Shown here one piece after another: positions 39,955 through 48,293 of a DNA stretch of 64,000 nucleotides. Each line of letters starts with the position of its first letter. Position 1 is the first letter of the stretch. The translations under genes and the position numbers were made by a program. Source of the stretch: Bacillus_BE sp042263505 (GTDB lineage: Bacteria; Bacillota; Bacilli; Bacillales; Cytobacillaceae); the NCBI RefSeq assembly GCF_042263505.1, contig NZ_JBHKFI010000002.1:349352-413351 (forward strand). Reading direction: 5' to 3'. The notes beneath the pieces were generated by a model. That model saw nothing but the letters and a program-made list of their open reading frames with translations. It searched no databases and had not been told where the DNA came from.

Positions 39955-41565
39955 ATGGCTTATACAAAAACATGGACAAATATTGAAAAGTTAAATGCAA
40001 CGGAAAAATGGAAGCTTGAAAAAGATGGGTTGACCATCCTTAATGATATACCTTACTACGCAGCAAATGGCTTTTCTTCGATTCCAAAAGAAGAATGGGA
40101 TAAATTCAAATGGGCGGGTCTTTATTTACAAAGACCAAAAGAAGCTGGATATTTTATGATGAGAGTCTGTGTTCCTTCAGGAATCCTTACAAATGATCAA
40201 GTTCGGGTCCTTGCTTCAATAGCAAAAGATTTCGGCAGAGGGGTTTATGATATCACCACGCGTCAAGCGATTCAATTTCACTGGCTAACTATTGATCAAA
40301 TCCCTGAAATATACAAAAGATTAGAAAGTGTGGGTCTATCGAGCATTGGTGCCTGTGGAGATATTACGCGAAATATCGTCGGCAATCCTTTGGCTGGAAT
40401 CGATAAAGAGGAATTATTCGATACAACCGCGATCGTGAAGGATGTCTTTGAGTTTTTCCAACAAAATGAGGATTTTTCCAATCTACCAAGGAAATTTAAA
40501 ATATCCATTAGCGCAAATGTTCGTAATGCGGCAAATTCACAAATAAATTGTGTTTCCTTTGTACCAGCAAAAAAAGTGATAGATGGAAAAGAAGAGTTGG
40601 GATTTCATCTCATCATCGGTGGCGGCTTATCAGCAAGACCTTATCTTGCACAAAAAGTCGATGTTTTCGTAGAGCCTGAACAAGTAAAAGAGGTTGCCAT
40701 TGCTGTAACAACGATATTCCGTGATTATGGATTCCGTGAAAAACGCCATTATGCTCGCCTAAAATTTTTGATGGCAGAATGGGGACCTGAAAAGTTCAAG
40801 GAAAAATTACTAGAATTCATCGAACTTCCAGCAGCTGGAGAGGATGTCAGAGAAACCTGGAATGCTGGATACTTCTATGGGGTCCATCAGCAAAAGCAAC
40901 CTGGTCTATCCTATGTCGGATTAAACATTCCGGTAGGACGCTTAACTGCTGATGATATCCTTGAGCTTGCAGACCTTTCCGAAAAATTTGGAAATGGGGA
41001 AATCAGAAATTGTAACTCTCAAAATCTTATTATTCCGAATATACCAAATGAGAAGGTAGAAGCCCTTTTATCAGAAAAAATCCTGCAAAAATATAATCTC
41101 AATCCTTTATCTTTTATTGGCTATTCCGTTTCCTGCACAGGCATTGAATATTGTAATTTAGCCCTTGTCGAAACAAAGAAAAGAATGAGAGAAATTGCGA
41201 ATCGACTTGATCATGAGATTTCATTAGATGTTCCCGTTCGTATCCACATGGTCGGCTGTCCGAACTCATGTGGACAAAGACAAATCGCTGATATCGGCCT
41301 TCAGGGGATAAAAATGAAGTCAAAGGAAAAAGGGATGGTTGAGGCATTTGAAATCTATGTCGGTGGGACACTTCAAGATGACGGAAAATTCAATGAAAAA
41401 TTAAAAGGAAAAATTGAAGCAGATGATCTGTATTCAGTAATAAAAAATCTATTGATTCACGTCAAAAATACGAAATTGCCCAATGAAACTTTTTTCAGCT
41501 ATTTGGACCGAGTGGGAATAGACTCCCTTCAACAGGCCTTAGATGAAATTCTTCAGCATGCATAA
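39955..41565 (+). CDS. Ferredoxin-type sulfite (nitrite) reductase
   Basis: 536 residues of the siroheme/[4Fe-4S] reductase family: N-terminal ferredoxin-like half with DITTRQAIQFHWLT, a second repeat half, and the cluster motif CTGIEYCNLA followed by GCPNSCGQRQ (CxxxxxC and CxxxC). Single-subunit enzymes of this class take electrons from ferredoxin, unlike CysIJ of B. subtilis. In a SAM-riboswitch cys operon next to siroheme genes it most likely reduces sulfite to sulfide. ATG at 39955 with GGGAGAG upstream. Confidence 0.92.
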   Translation: MAYTKTWTNIEKLNATEKWKLEKDGLTILNDIPYYAANGFSSIPKEEWDKFKWAGLYLQRPKEAGYFMMRVCVPSGILTNDQVRVLASIAKDFGRGVYDITTRQAIQFHWLTIDQIPEIYKRLESVGLSSIGACGDITRNIVGNPLAGIDKEELFDTTAIVKDVFEFFQQNEDFSNLPRKFKISISANVRNAANSQINCVSFVPAKKVIDGKEELGFHLIIGGGLSARPYLAQKVDVFVEPEQVKEVAIAVTTIFRDYGFREKRHYARLKFLMAEWGPEKFKEKLLEFIELPAAGEDVRETWNAGYFYGVHQQKQPGLSYVGLNIPVGRLTADDILELADLSEKFGNGEIRNCNSQNLIIPNIPNEKVEALLSEKILQKYNLNPLSFIGYSVSCTGIEYCNLALVETKKRMREIANRLDHEISLDVPVRIHMVGCPNSCGQRQIADIGLQGIKMKSKEKGMVEAFEIYVGGTLQDDGKFNEKLKGKIEADDLYSVIKNLLIHVKNTKLPNETFFSYLDRVGIDSLQQALDEILQHA

Positions 41566-41576
41566 GGAGAGAATTC

Positions 41577-41789
41577 ATGTATTTATATCGATTTGAAGTA
41601 ATTACGACTGAATATACAACAAAAGTGGTGGTTGCGGCTGATAAAGACGAAAAAGCGTTTGAACAGGTAGAGTATGAACTGGAACAATATTTTTTAAAAA
41701 CACCGGATATTCTTGATTTATCTCTTTATGAGAAAAGAAGAATCGCTGACGGAACCGGATATGTTCTCTATGAGCAAGAAAACCGCTAA
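41577..41789 (+). CDS. DUF3906-family protein
   Basis: 70 residues, ATG at 41577 with AAGGAGAG upstream, 11 bp after the reductase. Sequence YLYRFEVITTEYTTKVVVAA ... LEQYFLKTPDILDLSLYEKR fits DUF3906, a small alpha-beta protein of bacilli typically in sulfite-reductase operons. Possible assembly or electron-transfer partner; unproven. Confidence 0.8.
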   Translation: MYLYRFEVITTEYTTKVVVAADKDEKAFEQVEYELEQYFLKTPDILDLSLYEKRRIADGTGYVLYEQENR

Positions 41790-41827
41790 TTTCTAGTCAA
41801 AGAATGGTGAAGTTAAGGAGGGATGAA

Positions 41828-42604
41828 ATGGGGAAGGTTTATATTGTAGGAGCCGGTCCCGGTGATCCAGAGCTAATCACGATAAAAGCGCTAAAATGCA
41901 TCCAACAAGCAGATGTGATTTTATATGATCGTCTTGTGAATAAAGAATTACTCACTTATGCGAAAAAAGGGGCAGAGCTCATTTATTGCGGCAAGCTTCC
42001 TCATAATCATACGATGAAACAAGAAATGATCCATCATTTGTTGATCCGCCATGCTCAAAACGGAAAAGTGGTTACGCGTCTAAAAGGGGGCGATCCATTT
42101 GTGTTTGGACGTGGAGGAGAAGAAGCAGAGGCTTTAGCCAAGCACCACATTCCTTTTGAAATCGTTCCAGGTATAACATCAGGAATTGCCGCTGCCGCTT
42201 ATGCAGGCATTCCTGTTACCCAACGTAATTTAAGTACCAGTGTAGCATTTGTCACAGGACATTTGAAAGATGATAAAAAAGAAGATGAAAAGTGGAAAAG
42301 CCTAGCGAATGGAGTGGACACATTGGCCATTTATATGGGTGTTGGAAATCTTCCATATATTAAAGAACAACTCATCAAGCATGGGAAAGATGAAAATACA
42401 CCAGTGGCACTTGTTCATTGGGGCACAACAGAAATTCAAAAAACGGTTACCGGAACTTTAGCAAATATTGTGGAAGTTATCAAGAAAGAAAAGATTGAAA
42501 ATCCAAGTATGATTATCATTGGCGAAGTGGTGCGGTATCGGGAAAAAATTAAATGGTTTGAAGAGACTCATCAACAGGATCTGTTTCTTAGCGAGGCTCA
42601 ATAA
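41828..42604 (+). CDS. sumT: Uroporphyrinogen-III C-methyltransferase (SUMT)
   Basis: 258 residues from the ATG at 41828, preceded by AAGGAGGG. SAM-methylase signatures: VYIVGAGPGDPELITIKALK at the N-terminus and RLKGGDPFVFGRGGEEAEAL. It methylates uroporphyrinogen III to precorrin-2, the first step of siroheme synthesis, the cofactor of the upstream reductase. The stop abuts the sirB start directly. Confidence 0.95.
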   Translation: MGKVYIVGAGPGDPELITIKALKCIQQADVILYDRLVNKELLTYAKKGAELIYCGKLPHNHTMKQEMIHHLLIRHAQNGKVVTRLKGGDPFVFGRGGEEAEALAKHHIPFEIVPGITSGIAAAAYAGIPVTQRNLSTSVAFVTGHLKDDKKEDEKWKSLANGVDTLAIYMGVGNLPYIKEQLIKHGKDENTPVALVHWGTTEIQKTVTGTLANIVEVIKKEKIENPSMIIIGEVVRYREKIKWFEETHQQDLFLSEAQ

Positions 42605-43342
42605 ATGAAGCAGGCTGTCTTATATGTCTGTCATGGGAGTCGATTAGAAAGGGCAAGAAGGGAAGCTATTTCTTTTATTGAAAGATGTCAGCAGAGGATA
42701 ATTGCTGACATTCAGCAAATCTGCTTTTTAGAGCTTGCTGCTCCGTCGATAGAGGAAGGCTTTCGAAGTTGTATAAATAAAGGGGCAACTAATATTGCCG
42801 TTGTCCCCTTGCTATTATTTTCAGCTGGTCATGCAAAAGTGGATATCCCCCTTGTTATTCAGAAAATGAAGGACCAGTTTCCATTTGTTAATATAACCTA
42901 TGGAAGGCCTGTTGGTGTTAATGAAAACATGGTCACTTGTGTGGCTGATCGACTAAAGGAAACTCTGACAATGAATAAACATGCAAGTGTAATATTAATT
43001 GGAAGAGGTAGCACGGATCAGCAGGCAATTTTGGACTTTCAATTAATGGCTCAATTAGTAAAGGAGAAAATCAAAATAGAAGATGTAAGGATTTGTTTCC
43101 TCCATCGTGCAAAGCCGAGCTTCGATGAAACACTCTTGCAGGTCCAAAATGAGGGAAGGTCAGCTATTTTTATCCCTTATCTTTTGTTTACTGGATTATT
43201 AATGAAAGAAATCCACAGGAAAATCAATAATGCTCATAAACAAAATCCGTATCTCCAACTTGGGCAATATTTAGGTTATGACACAAAAGTGGAAGAGGCT
43301 TTTATTGAAAGAGTGGAAGAGGCAATAAAGAAGGTAGTATGA
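42605..43342 (+). CDS. sirB: Sirohydrochlorin ferrochelatase SirB-like
   Basis: 245 residues made of two CbiX-type halves: LYVCHGSRLERARREAI (catalytic His) and the second half VILIGRGSTDQQAILDF. VVPLLLFSAGHAKVDIPLVI carries the second metal His. It inserts iron into sirohydrochlorin. It begins on the base after the sumT stop, so translation is coupled. No sirC (precorrin-2 dehydrogenase) gene follows in this operon. Confidence 0.9.
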   Translation: MKQAVLYVCHGSRLERARREAISFIERCQQRIIADIQQICFLELAAPSIEEGFRSCINKGATNIAVVPLLLFSAGHAKVDIPLVIQKMKDQFPFVNITYGRPVGVNENMVTCVADRLKETLTMNKHASVILIGRGSTDQQAILDFQLMAQLVKEKIKIEDVRICFLHRAKPSFDETLLQVQNEGRSAIFIPYLLFTGLLMKEIHRKINNAHKQNPYLQLGQYLGYDTKVEEAFIERVEEAIKKVV

Positions 43343-43477
43343 TATGCGGATAGACAAGAGAAGGCATTCATAAAAAAATAGATTGGCCTAACATGGTAAA
43401 TAACTTGACATTATGGTGTTTCTTCTTTATCATCAAAGTAACGCTAATAAGTCGGTATATATTTTTGGATAAGTAGT

Positions 43478-43539
43478 CGTAGCTGCAAGTGAGGGAGACG
43501 ATGTTTATTCGCTACCCTTCTTGCAACTACGATTTTTTT
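43478..43539 (+). terminator. Terminator after the sulfur operon
   Basis: CGTAGCTGCAAG (43478-43489) pairs with CTTGCAACTACG (43520-43531), loop of 30 bases, then TTTTTTT. It lies 135 bp after sirB and 50 bp before csp, so it could also attenuate a csp leader transcript. Confidence 0.75.
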
Positions 43540-43588
43540 GTGAATTATATAAATGCTTATGGTGAACATTTTTTGGAGGTAATTGAAT

Positions 43589-43786
43589 ATGACTGGAAAA
43601 GTAAAATGGTTTAATGCAGAAAAAGGTTTTGGATTTATCGAATCTTCAGAAGGAACAGATGTATTCGTACATTTCTCTGCTATCCAAACTGAAGGCTTCA
43701 AAACTTTAGAAGAAGGCGAAGCTGTTTCTTTTGAAATCGTTGAAGGAAACCGTGGACCTCAAGCTGCTAACGTTACTAAAGGTTAA
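43589..43786 (+). CDS. Cold-shock protein (CspA family)
   Basis: 65 residues from the ATG at 43589, ten bases after GGAGG. RNP1 KGFGFI and RNP2 VFVHFS motifs are intact. A single five-stranded OB fold that binds single-stranded RNA and DNA. A terminator follows immediately. It is close to, but not identical with, the second csp gene at 45805; the cshA-like helicase lies between them. Confidence 0.95.
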   Translation: MTGKVKWFNAEKGFGFIESSEGTDVFVHFSAIQTEGFKTLEEGEAVSFEIVEGNRGPQAANVTKG

Positions 43787-43803
43787 TAGCTAAATTTATT
43801 GGA

Positions 43804-43834
43804 GAGGTGATGTGTTCTGCATCACCTCTTTTAT
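43804..43834 (+). terminator. Rho-independent terminator of csp
   Basis: GAGGTGATG/CATCACCTC stem with a seven-base loop, then TTTTATT. Confidence 0.9.
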
Positions 43835-43981
43835 TATGAGAAAGAAAACTAAAAATTTCATTTGATTGCTATAATTTCATCTGATATTTGTTTGTAAAAG
43901 AATGCAATTATTGAAATACTATAGTTGTGTAGTGTGAATACATGTGTTTCATATAGTAGTTAAAATTCATCAATAGCGGAA

Positions 43982-44247
43982 TTTATCCCACTCTTAACGG
44001 ACATTTTGACTCCCACTTCAAGATTTTGAGTATACGAAGAAGATAAGTGGGAGATCAACTGTCCATAAAGGTCAGATAAGTGAAATAAGATTTTTCTTTG
44101 GGCTTCAGCCCTTAGAAAAATCAATCAGGCTTTGCGTGACTAACCATCAGTGGGGGATGAATGACAGACTAAAAGCGCTACGTCAATCGCAACGTCTGCA
44201 CTCGCACTGTGCGTCGAAAACCCCCACTGATGGAAGTTTCACTTTAT
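43982..44247 (+). mobile_element. Dispersed structured repeat, copy C (266 bp, internal deletion)
   Basis: It begins TTTATCCCACTC and ends CACTTTAT. Compared with copy A it lacks about 60 bases between AAAGGTC and ATAAGTGAAATAAG, the block that carries the GAAA-loop and GCCAC/GTGGC hairpins. Left and right palindromes and the GGGCTTCAGCCC hairpin are kept. It ends 40 bp before the helicase start codon. Confidence 0.85.
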
Positions 44248-44287
44248 AGCGCTTGATTGATTGAACTACATAAAGGAGGAAGAACAT

Positions 44288-45715
44288 TTGACAACATTTT
44301 CAGATTTTGGTCTAAGCGAGGAGCTAGAAAAGGCCATATCCAATATGGGGTTTGAAGAACCTACCCCAATTCAAATTCAAGCCATTCCAATCGGACTTAA
44401 AGGGAAGGATATGATTGGGCAAGCACAGACAGGAACGGGGAAAACAACTGCATTTGGGTTACCGTTATTGGAAAAAGTACAAAAGGATGAGGGAATTCAA
44501 GGATTGGTTATAGCGCCTACAAGGGAACTTGCTGTACAAGTTGCTGAAGAGTTAAACCGTATCGGACAAGTGAAAGGGATTCGAACCTTGCCAATTTACG
44601 GTGGGCAAGATATCAATCGACAAATTCGAGCGTTAAAAAATCGACCTCAAATTATTGCCGCAACTCCTGGAAGACTGATTGATCATCTTGACAGAAAAAC
44701 CATTCGATTTAATCAAATTAAAATGGTTGTGTTAGACGAAGCGGATGAAATGCTGAACATGGGCTTTATTGAAGATATTGAAAGAATATTGAGCGATATC
44801 CCTGAAGAGCGGCAGACACTTCTGTTTTCTGCAACTATGCCTCGAAAAATTCAAAATCTAGCTGAAAAGTTTATGAAAGAACCGGAGTTAGTCAAAATTA
44901 AAGCAAAAGAAATGACGGTCACCAATATTGAACAATATTATTTTGAAGTTCAAGAAAAACAAAAATTTGATGTTCTTTGTGGCCTTTTAGATATTGAATC
45001 TCCAGAGCTTGCGATTGTTTTTGGTCGGACCAAAAAACGAGTTGATGAGGTTGTTGAGGGCCTAATCAAACGGGGCTATTCGGCTGAAGGAATTCATGGC
45101 GATATCCCTCAAGCGAAGCGTGATCAAGTGATACGTCGCTTTAAGGAACAATCGATTGACATCATGGTGGCAACGGATGTGGCAGCACGTGGCTTAGACA
45201 TTAGCGGTGTCACTCATGTCTATAACTTTGATATTCCACAGGATCCCGAAAGCTATGTTCACCGTATTGGAAGAACGGGGAGAGCAGGGAAAAAAGGGCA
45301 GGCATATACATTTGTAACCCCAAGAGAAATGGATCACTTAAAAATCATCGAAAGTGTAACAAAAAAACGTATTACGAAAAGATCTGTACCATCCTTTAGA
45401 GATGTGATGGCAGGAAACCAACAAGCAACGATTAATCTTTTAATGAAAACCATTGATCGTGGTGAATACACGGAATATAAGAGAATCGCTGAAAATTTAT
45501 TAGATGATATCGATTCCGTCACTTTACTCGCTTCTGCATTAAAGCTCTTGACCAAAGAGCCAGATGCCACTCCTGTTAAATTAACTGCTGTAGAGCCGCT
45601 TCGTTCTAAAAAGCCAAGATTTGACAAGGATTCTAAGGGCCGTGGAGGAGACCGTAGAGATCGAAATAAGAATTATGATCGCGGTCGAAAAAGAAATCGT
45701 AATAGAAATCGTTAA
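44288..45715 (+). CDS. cshA: DEAD-box RNA helicase, CshA-like
   Basis: 475 residues from the TTG at 44288, preceded by AAAGGAGGA. It has the Q-motif, AQTGTGKT, PTRELAVQ, the DEAD box LDEADEMLNMGF, SAT, and HRIGRTGR, then a Lys/Arg/Asp-rich basic tail, as in CshA of Bacillus. These unwind structured RNA in cold adaptation and in the degradosome. It lies between two csp genes. Repeat copy C occupies most of the upstream region, so the promoter must lie in or beyond the repeat. In-frame TTG at 44261 is less likely. Confidence 0.88.
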   Translation: MTTFSDFGLSEELEKAISNMGFEEPTPIQIQAIPIGLKGKDMIGQAQTGTGKTTAFGLPLLEKVQKDEGIQGLVIAPTRELAVQVAEELNRIGQVKGIRTLPIYGGQDINRQIRALKNRPQIIAATPGRLIDHLDRKTIRFNQIKMVVLDEADEMLNMGFIEDIERILSDIPEERQTLLFSATMPRKIQNLAEKFMKEPELVKIKAKEMTVTNIEQYYFEVQEKQKFDVLCGLLDIESPELAIVFGRTKKRVDEVVEGLIKRGYSAEGIHGDIPQAKRDQVIRRFKEQSIDIMVATDVAARGLDISGVTHVYNFDIPQDPESYVHRIGRTGRAGKKGQAYTFVTPREMDHLKIIESVTKKRITKRSVPSFRDVMAGNQQATINLLMKTIDRGEYTEYKRIAENLLDDIDSVTLLASALKLLTKEPDATPVKLTAVEPLRSKKPRFDKDSKGRGGDRRDRNKNYDRGRKRNRNRNR

Positions 45716-45804
45716 AAACACTTATAAAAAAATGTAAAAATAGTCATATTATAGATGTGGATATTTTATTCACTGCCCTAGCTTTTTGATTTAGGAGGAT
45801 GGAA

Positions 45805-46005
45805 ATGGCAACTGGTAAAGTAAAATGGTTTAATGCAGAAAAAGGATTTGGTTTTATCGAGGTTGAAGGTGGCGAAGATGTTTTCGTTCATTTTTCTGCG
45901 ATAGAATCAGAAGGTTTTAAAACCTTAGAAGAAGGACAAGAAGTAAGCTTTGACATTGAACAAGGCAGCCGCGGACCACAAGCAGTTCATGTAACAAAGC
46001 AATAA
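45805..46005 (+). CDS. Cold-shock protein (CspA family), second copy
   Basis: 66 residues from the ATG at 45805, preceded by AGGAGG. RNP1 KGFGFI and RNP2 VFVHFS are kept. About three quarters of residues match the first csp gene; the end differs (QAVHVTKQ). An 80-bp AT-rich leader separates it from the helicase stop. A very long inverted repeat follows. Confidence 0.95.
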   Translation: MATGKVKWFNAEKGFGFIEVEGGEDVFVHFSAIESEGFKTLEEGQEVSFDIEQGSRGPQAVHVTKQ

Positions 46006-46010
46006 TTGTC

Positions 46011-46113
46011 TCTAGAGGCTTTCTTGGAATCAAATACACTCCTTCAATTGAAATAATTTCAGGTAGTATTAGGTAGGTATTTGATGATTCAAGTTAGCCT
46101 CTTTGTCATTTAT
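46011..46113 (+). terminator. Long imperfect hairpin after the second csp
   Basis: TAGAGGCT...TTGGAATCAAATAC pairs with GTATTTGATGATTCAA...TAGCCTCT across about 100 bases, then TTTGTCATTTATT. It is longer than a normal terminator and could be a stabilising 3' structure. Confidence 0.55.
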
Positions 46114-46202
46114 TTATCATTTTTAGAAAAATGAATCTGTTACAATAGGTTTTGGAAATATATGTGGAAATGATGTTCAATATATAATGGGAGGTTATTC
46201 AA

Positions 46203-46607
46203 ATGAAGGCATTTACCGTGAATTTTCATAAAGAAGATCAAGTGGAAGCTATGAAAATTAACAAATTAAATGAAGAGGATTTTAATCGAGTGACCGAGGG
46301 TGGAACTCGTCATTTATTTGAATTAGACACAAATATCGGCTTTTTTGTTTATTTTGATGCCATTGACCTTGCAGATCAGGAATCCTATTTAGTCCTTCAT
46401 TATGAGGAGGACCAAGAAGATCCAATTGGTTGCTATTCTTTTGAATTACAAGACTTCTATCAATTTTGTGCTCTACATTTAAATGATTTGGAATTTCAAG
46501 ACGAAATCAGTGACGAGGAAGAAGAATTGGATGAACATAGTCCAATCCATCATTTAGCCCATTTAATGTATCATATTATTGAAGAAGGTAAAGAGGTAGA
46601 AGCATGA
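46203..46607 (+). CDS. Acidic cytosolic protein of unknown function
   Basis: 134 residues, ATG at 46203 after GGGAGG. Highly acidic, especially after residue 100 (EISDEEEELDEH). MKAFTVNFHKEDQVEAMKIN at the N-terminus; several aromatic and Cys residues in the middle. No signal peptide, no recognised domain. Convergent with the DUF6509 gene across a shared hairpin. Confidence 0.65.
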   Translation: MKAFTVNFHKEDQVEAMKINKLNEEDFNRVTEGGTRHLFELDTNIGFFVYFDAIDLADQESYLVLHYEEDQEDPIGCYSFELQDFYQFCALHLNDLEFQDEISDEEEELDEHSPIHHLAHLMYHIIEEGKEVEA

Positions 46608-46608
46608 T

Positions 46609-46650
46609 TTTTTCAGTGAAAAAGAGTAGATGGCTCTACTCTTCTTCACT
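46609..46650. terminator. Shared palindrome of convergent genes
   Basis: CAGTGAA...AGAGTAGA TGGC TCTACTCT...TTCACTG, nearly perfect over about 35 bases. It overlaps the end of the DUF6509 gene. Confidence 0.7.
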
Positions 46651-46929
46651 GGGAATATGCTCTTTACAATATTGGTTCACTAATTCCTCTTCCTCTTCTT
46701 CTAATTCGAAATCGAGAATTTGATCCGTCGTATTTTCAGTAATATGGTAATTGGAAATTCGCATTCCTTTCTCATCCACGATATAAAGGACTCTTAATTT
46801 CAATCCATACTCTGAATACAATTCGTCTTCTTCCTCTACTTCTATATTAAGGAAAAATTCGTATCTCTCTCCCTCCAGTATCCCAAAGGGATCTTCAATT
46901 CTAGCAACAGTATGACTAGTTATGATCAT
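46636..46929 (-). CDS. DUF6509-family protein
   Basis: 97 residues from the ATG at 46929, about 10 bases after AAGGATGG. It starts MIITSHTVARIEDPFGILEG, then an acidic centre and a C-terminal acidic helix ending EHIPSEEE. Matches the small acidic DUF6509 proteins of Bacillus. Located 19 bp from the DUF3900 gene, so probably co-transcribed with it. Function unknown. Confidence 0.7.
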   Translation of the reverse strand: MIITSHTVARIEDPFGILEGERYEFFLNIEVEEEDELYSEYGLKLRVLYIVDEKGMRISNYHITENTTDQILDFELEEEEEELVNQYCKEHIPSEEE

Positions 46930-46948
46930 GTTCTTCCATCCTTTCTTT

Positions 46949-48013
46949 TTATCCATGTTTATGTATAATGCGACTGACTACTTTTTGCAAATCATCCGGT
47001 TTTAAAAATTCAATCGGTGAAAAACCTTTTTCAAAAACAATTGAGTCTGCCTCAACCATTAATACATAACGATTATTGACCTTTGTTAGATGTATGGTGT
47101 CCCCAAAATCTGAAAGTAAACCCTGGACTGAAATATGATCCATTTTCAGTTTTAAATCAATATCTGGAGCTTGTTCAATAATTTGTGCGGATGCTTCGAT
47201 GACTTCCTCGGGTGAAAATCGTTCTTGAAGCTCTCTTTTTGGACTGGCTGCCCAAATTTCCATTGATGACTCAAATTGCTCCCGTTCCTCGCTTTCCTCC
47301 TGATAGTTTTCCACGATATGCTCTTGCACCATATTAAATACTTGCGTCTTCACAATTTCGGGCATCGACATTTCATAATCCACATATTTCAGGAAATCCT
47401 CAAAATAGTTTGCATAGGAGGATTGATGAATTTTGAGTTCTCCCTCTTCCACCATTCCCTCCTCAGGCATGTAAGGATATTGAATGGATTTCATATTTTT
47501 GGTTGTAATGGCGAACTCAACATTTTTAATTAAAGTAGATTCATCAGCGATGGAAGCCACCTTTGGTTCGAAGTCACATTTCATAATAAATACAAACGGT
47601 TCATCAAAATACTTGTTGAGACTAGCATTGATAACTAAAAAGACACCTCCGCGAACAGCACTCGTATCTAAATAGGAAGTAACGAGCTTTTCATTTTCTT
47701 GTTGAAAAATTTGCTTATTATCCGCAAATCTCACACGATGAAATAGATTGTAGTTTGGATTAGAATCAAGCGAATGCCCTACTTCTACAATGAATCGACC
47801 AATTTTGGTCGGAGCTTGATCAGTTTTCGGATGCCGCTCCGCCTTCCTTTTGGAAACCTTCATCAATTCCCCATCTAAAAAGGATCTTAAAGCGCTCTGT
47901 TCATACTCATCCTTGTCCAAGGTCTGAAAATGCTTATATCTTTTATCTGTCTGATCGCCTTTCCCCTCGACATGTATAACATAAAACGATAAATATTTAA
48001 TTTGAAAATCCAT
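46949..48013 (-). CDS. DUF3900-family protein
   Basis: 354 residues from the ATG at 48013, with AAGGTGG upstream; GTG at 48022 is an alternative. It begins MDFQIKYLSFYVIHVEGKGD. Mixed alpha/beta composition, acidic; no membrane segment or catalytic motif is visible. FIMKCDFEPKVASIADESTL and a KYVDYEMSMPEIVKTQVFNM segment occur in the middle. DUF3900 is restricted to bacilli. Last residues HKHG. It appears to be in an operon with the DUF6509 gene. Confidence 0.75.
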   Translation of the reverse strand: MDFQIKYLSFYVIHVEGKGDQTDKRYKHFQTLDKDEYEQSALRSFLDGELMKVSKRKAERHPKTDQAPTKIGRFIVEVGHSLDSNPNYNLFHRVRFADNKQIFQQENEKLVTSYLDTSAVRGGVFLVINASLNKYFDEPFVFIMKCDFEPKVASIADESTLIKNVEFAITTKNMKSIQYPYMPEEGMVEEGELKIHQSSYANYFEDFLKYVDYEMSMPEIVKTQVFNMVQEHIVENYQEESEEREQFESSMEIWAASPKRELQERFSPEEVIEASAQIIEQAPDIDLKLKMDHISVQGLLSDFGDTIHLTKVNNRYVLMVEADSIVFEKGFSPIEFLKPDDLQKVVSRIIHKHG

Positions 48014-48293
48014 GCGTGCCACCTTATCTATTGTTTGCTTTCATAAGTATAGATAATGGAAGGGAAAGAGTCAATTGCATGAGACCATTGCTCACAACAA
48101 TCTATCCAATTGATATTTTCTCTCAGGACATGGGACATTATATTTACACTATAATTTTTCTAAGCTCTCGTGCAAAATTTCATCAAATTTTTATCAGAGA
48201 GGTTCAGGAAATGATTTTAGAAACAAATAATAAGAATAAGCTCCTTAATCTAACAAAAAATAGATGTAATTAGGATTATGGGAGGTTAAACGA

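Noticed and set aside
48016..48273. 85-codon open frame before ilvA
   Set aside because: It starts in the 5' end of the DUF3900 gene on the other strand, lacks a ribosome site and has no protein-like pattern.
48020..48293. T-box leader for ilvA
   Set aside because: No AGGGTGG-like T-box core, specifier loop or terminator is present in this 270-bp region.
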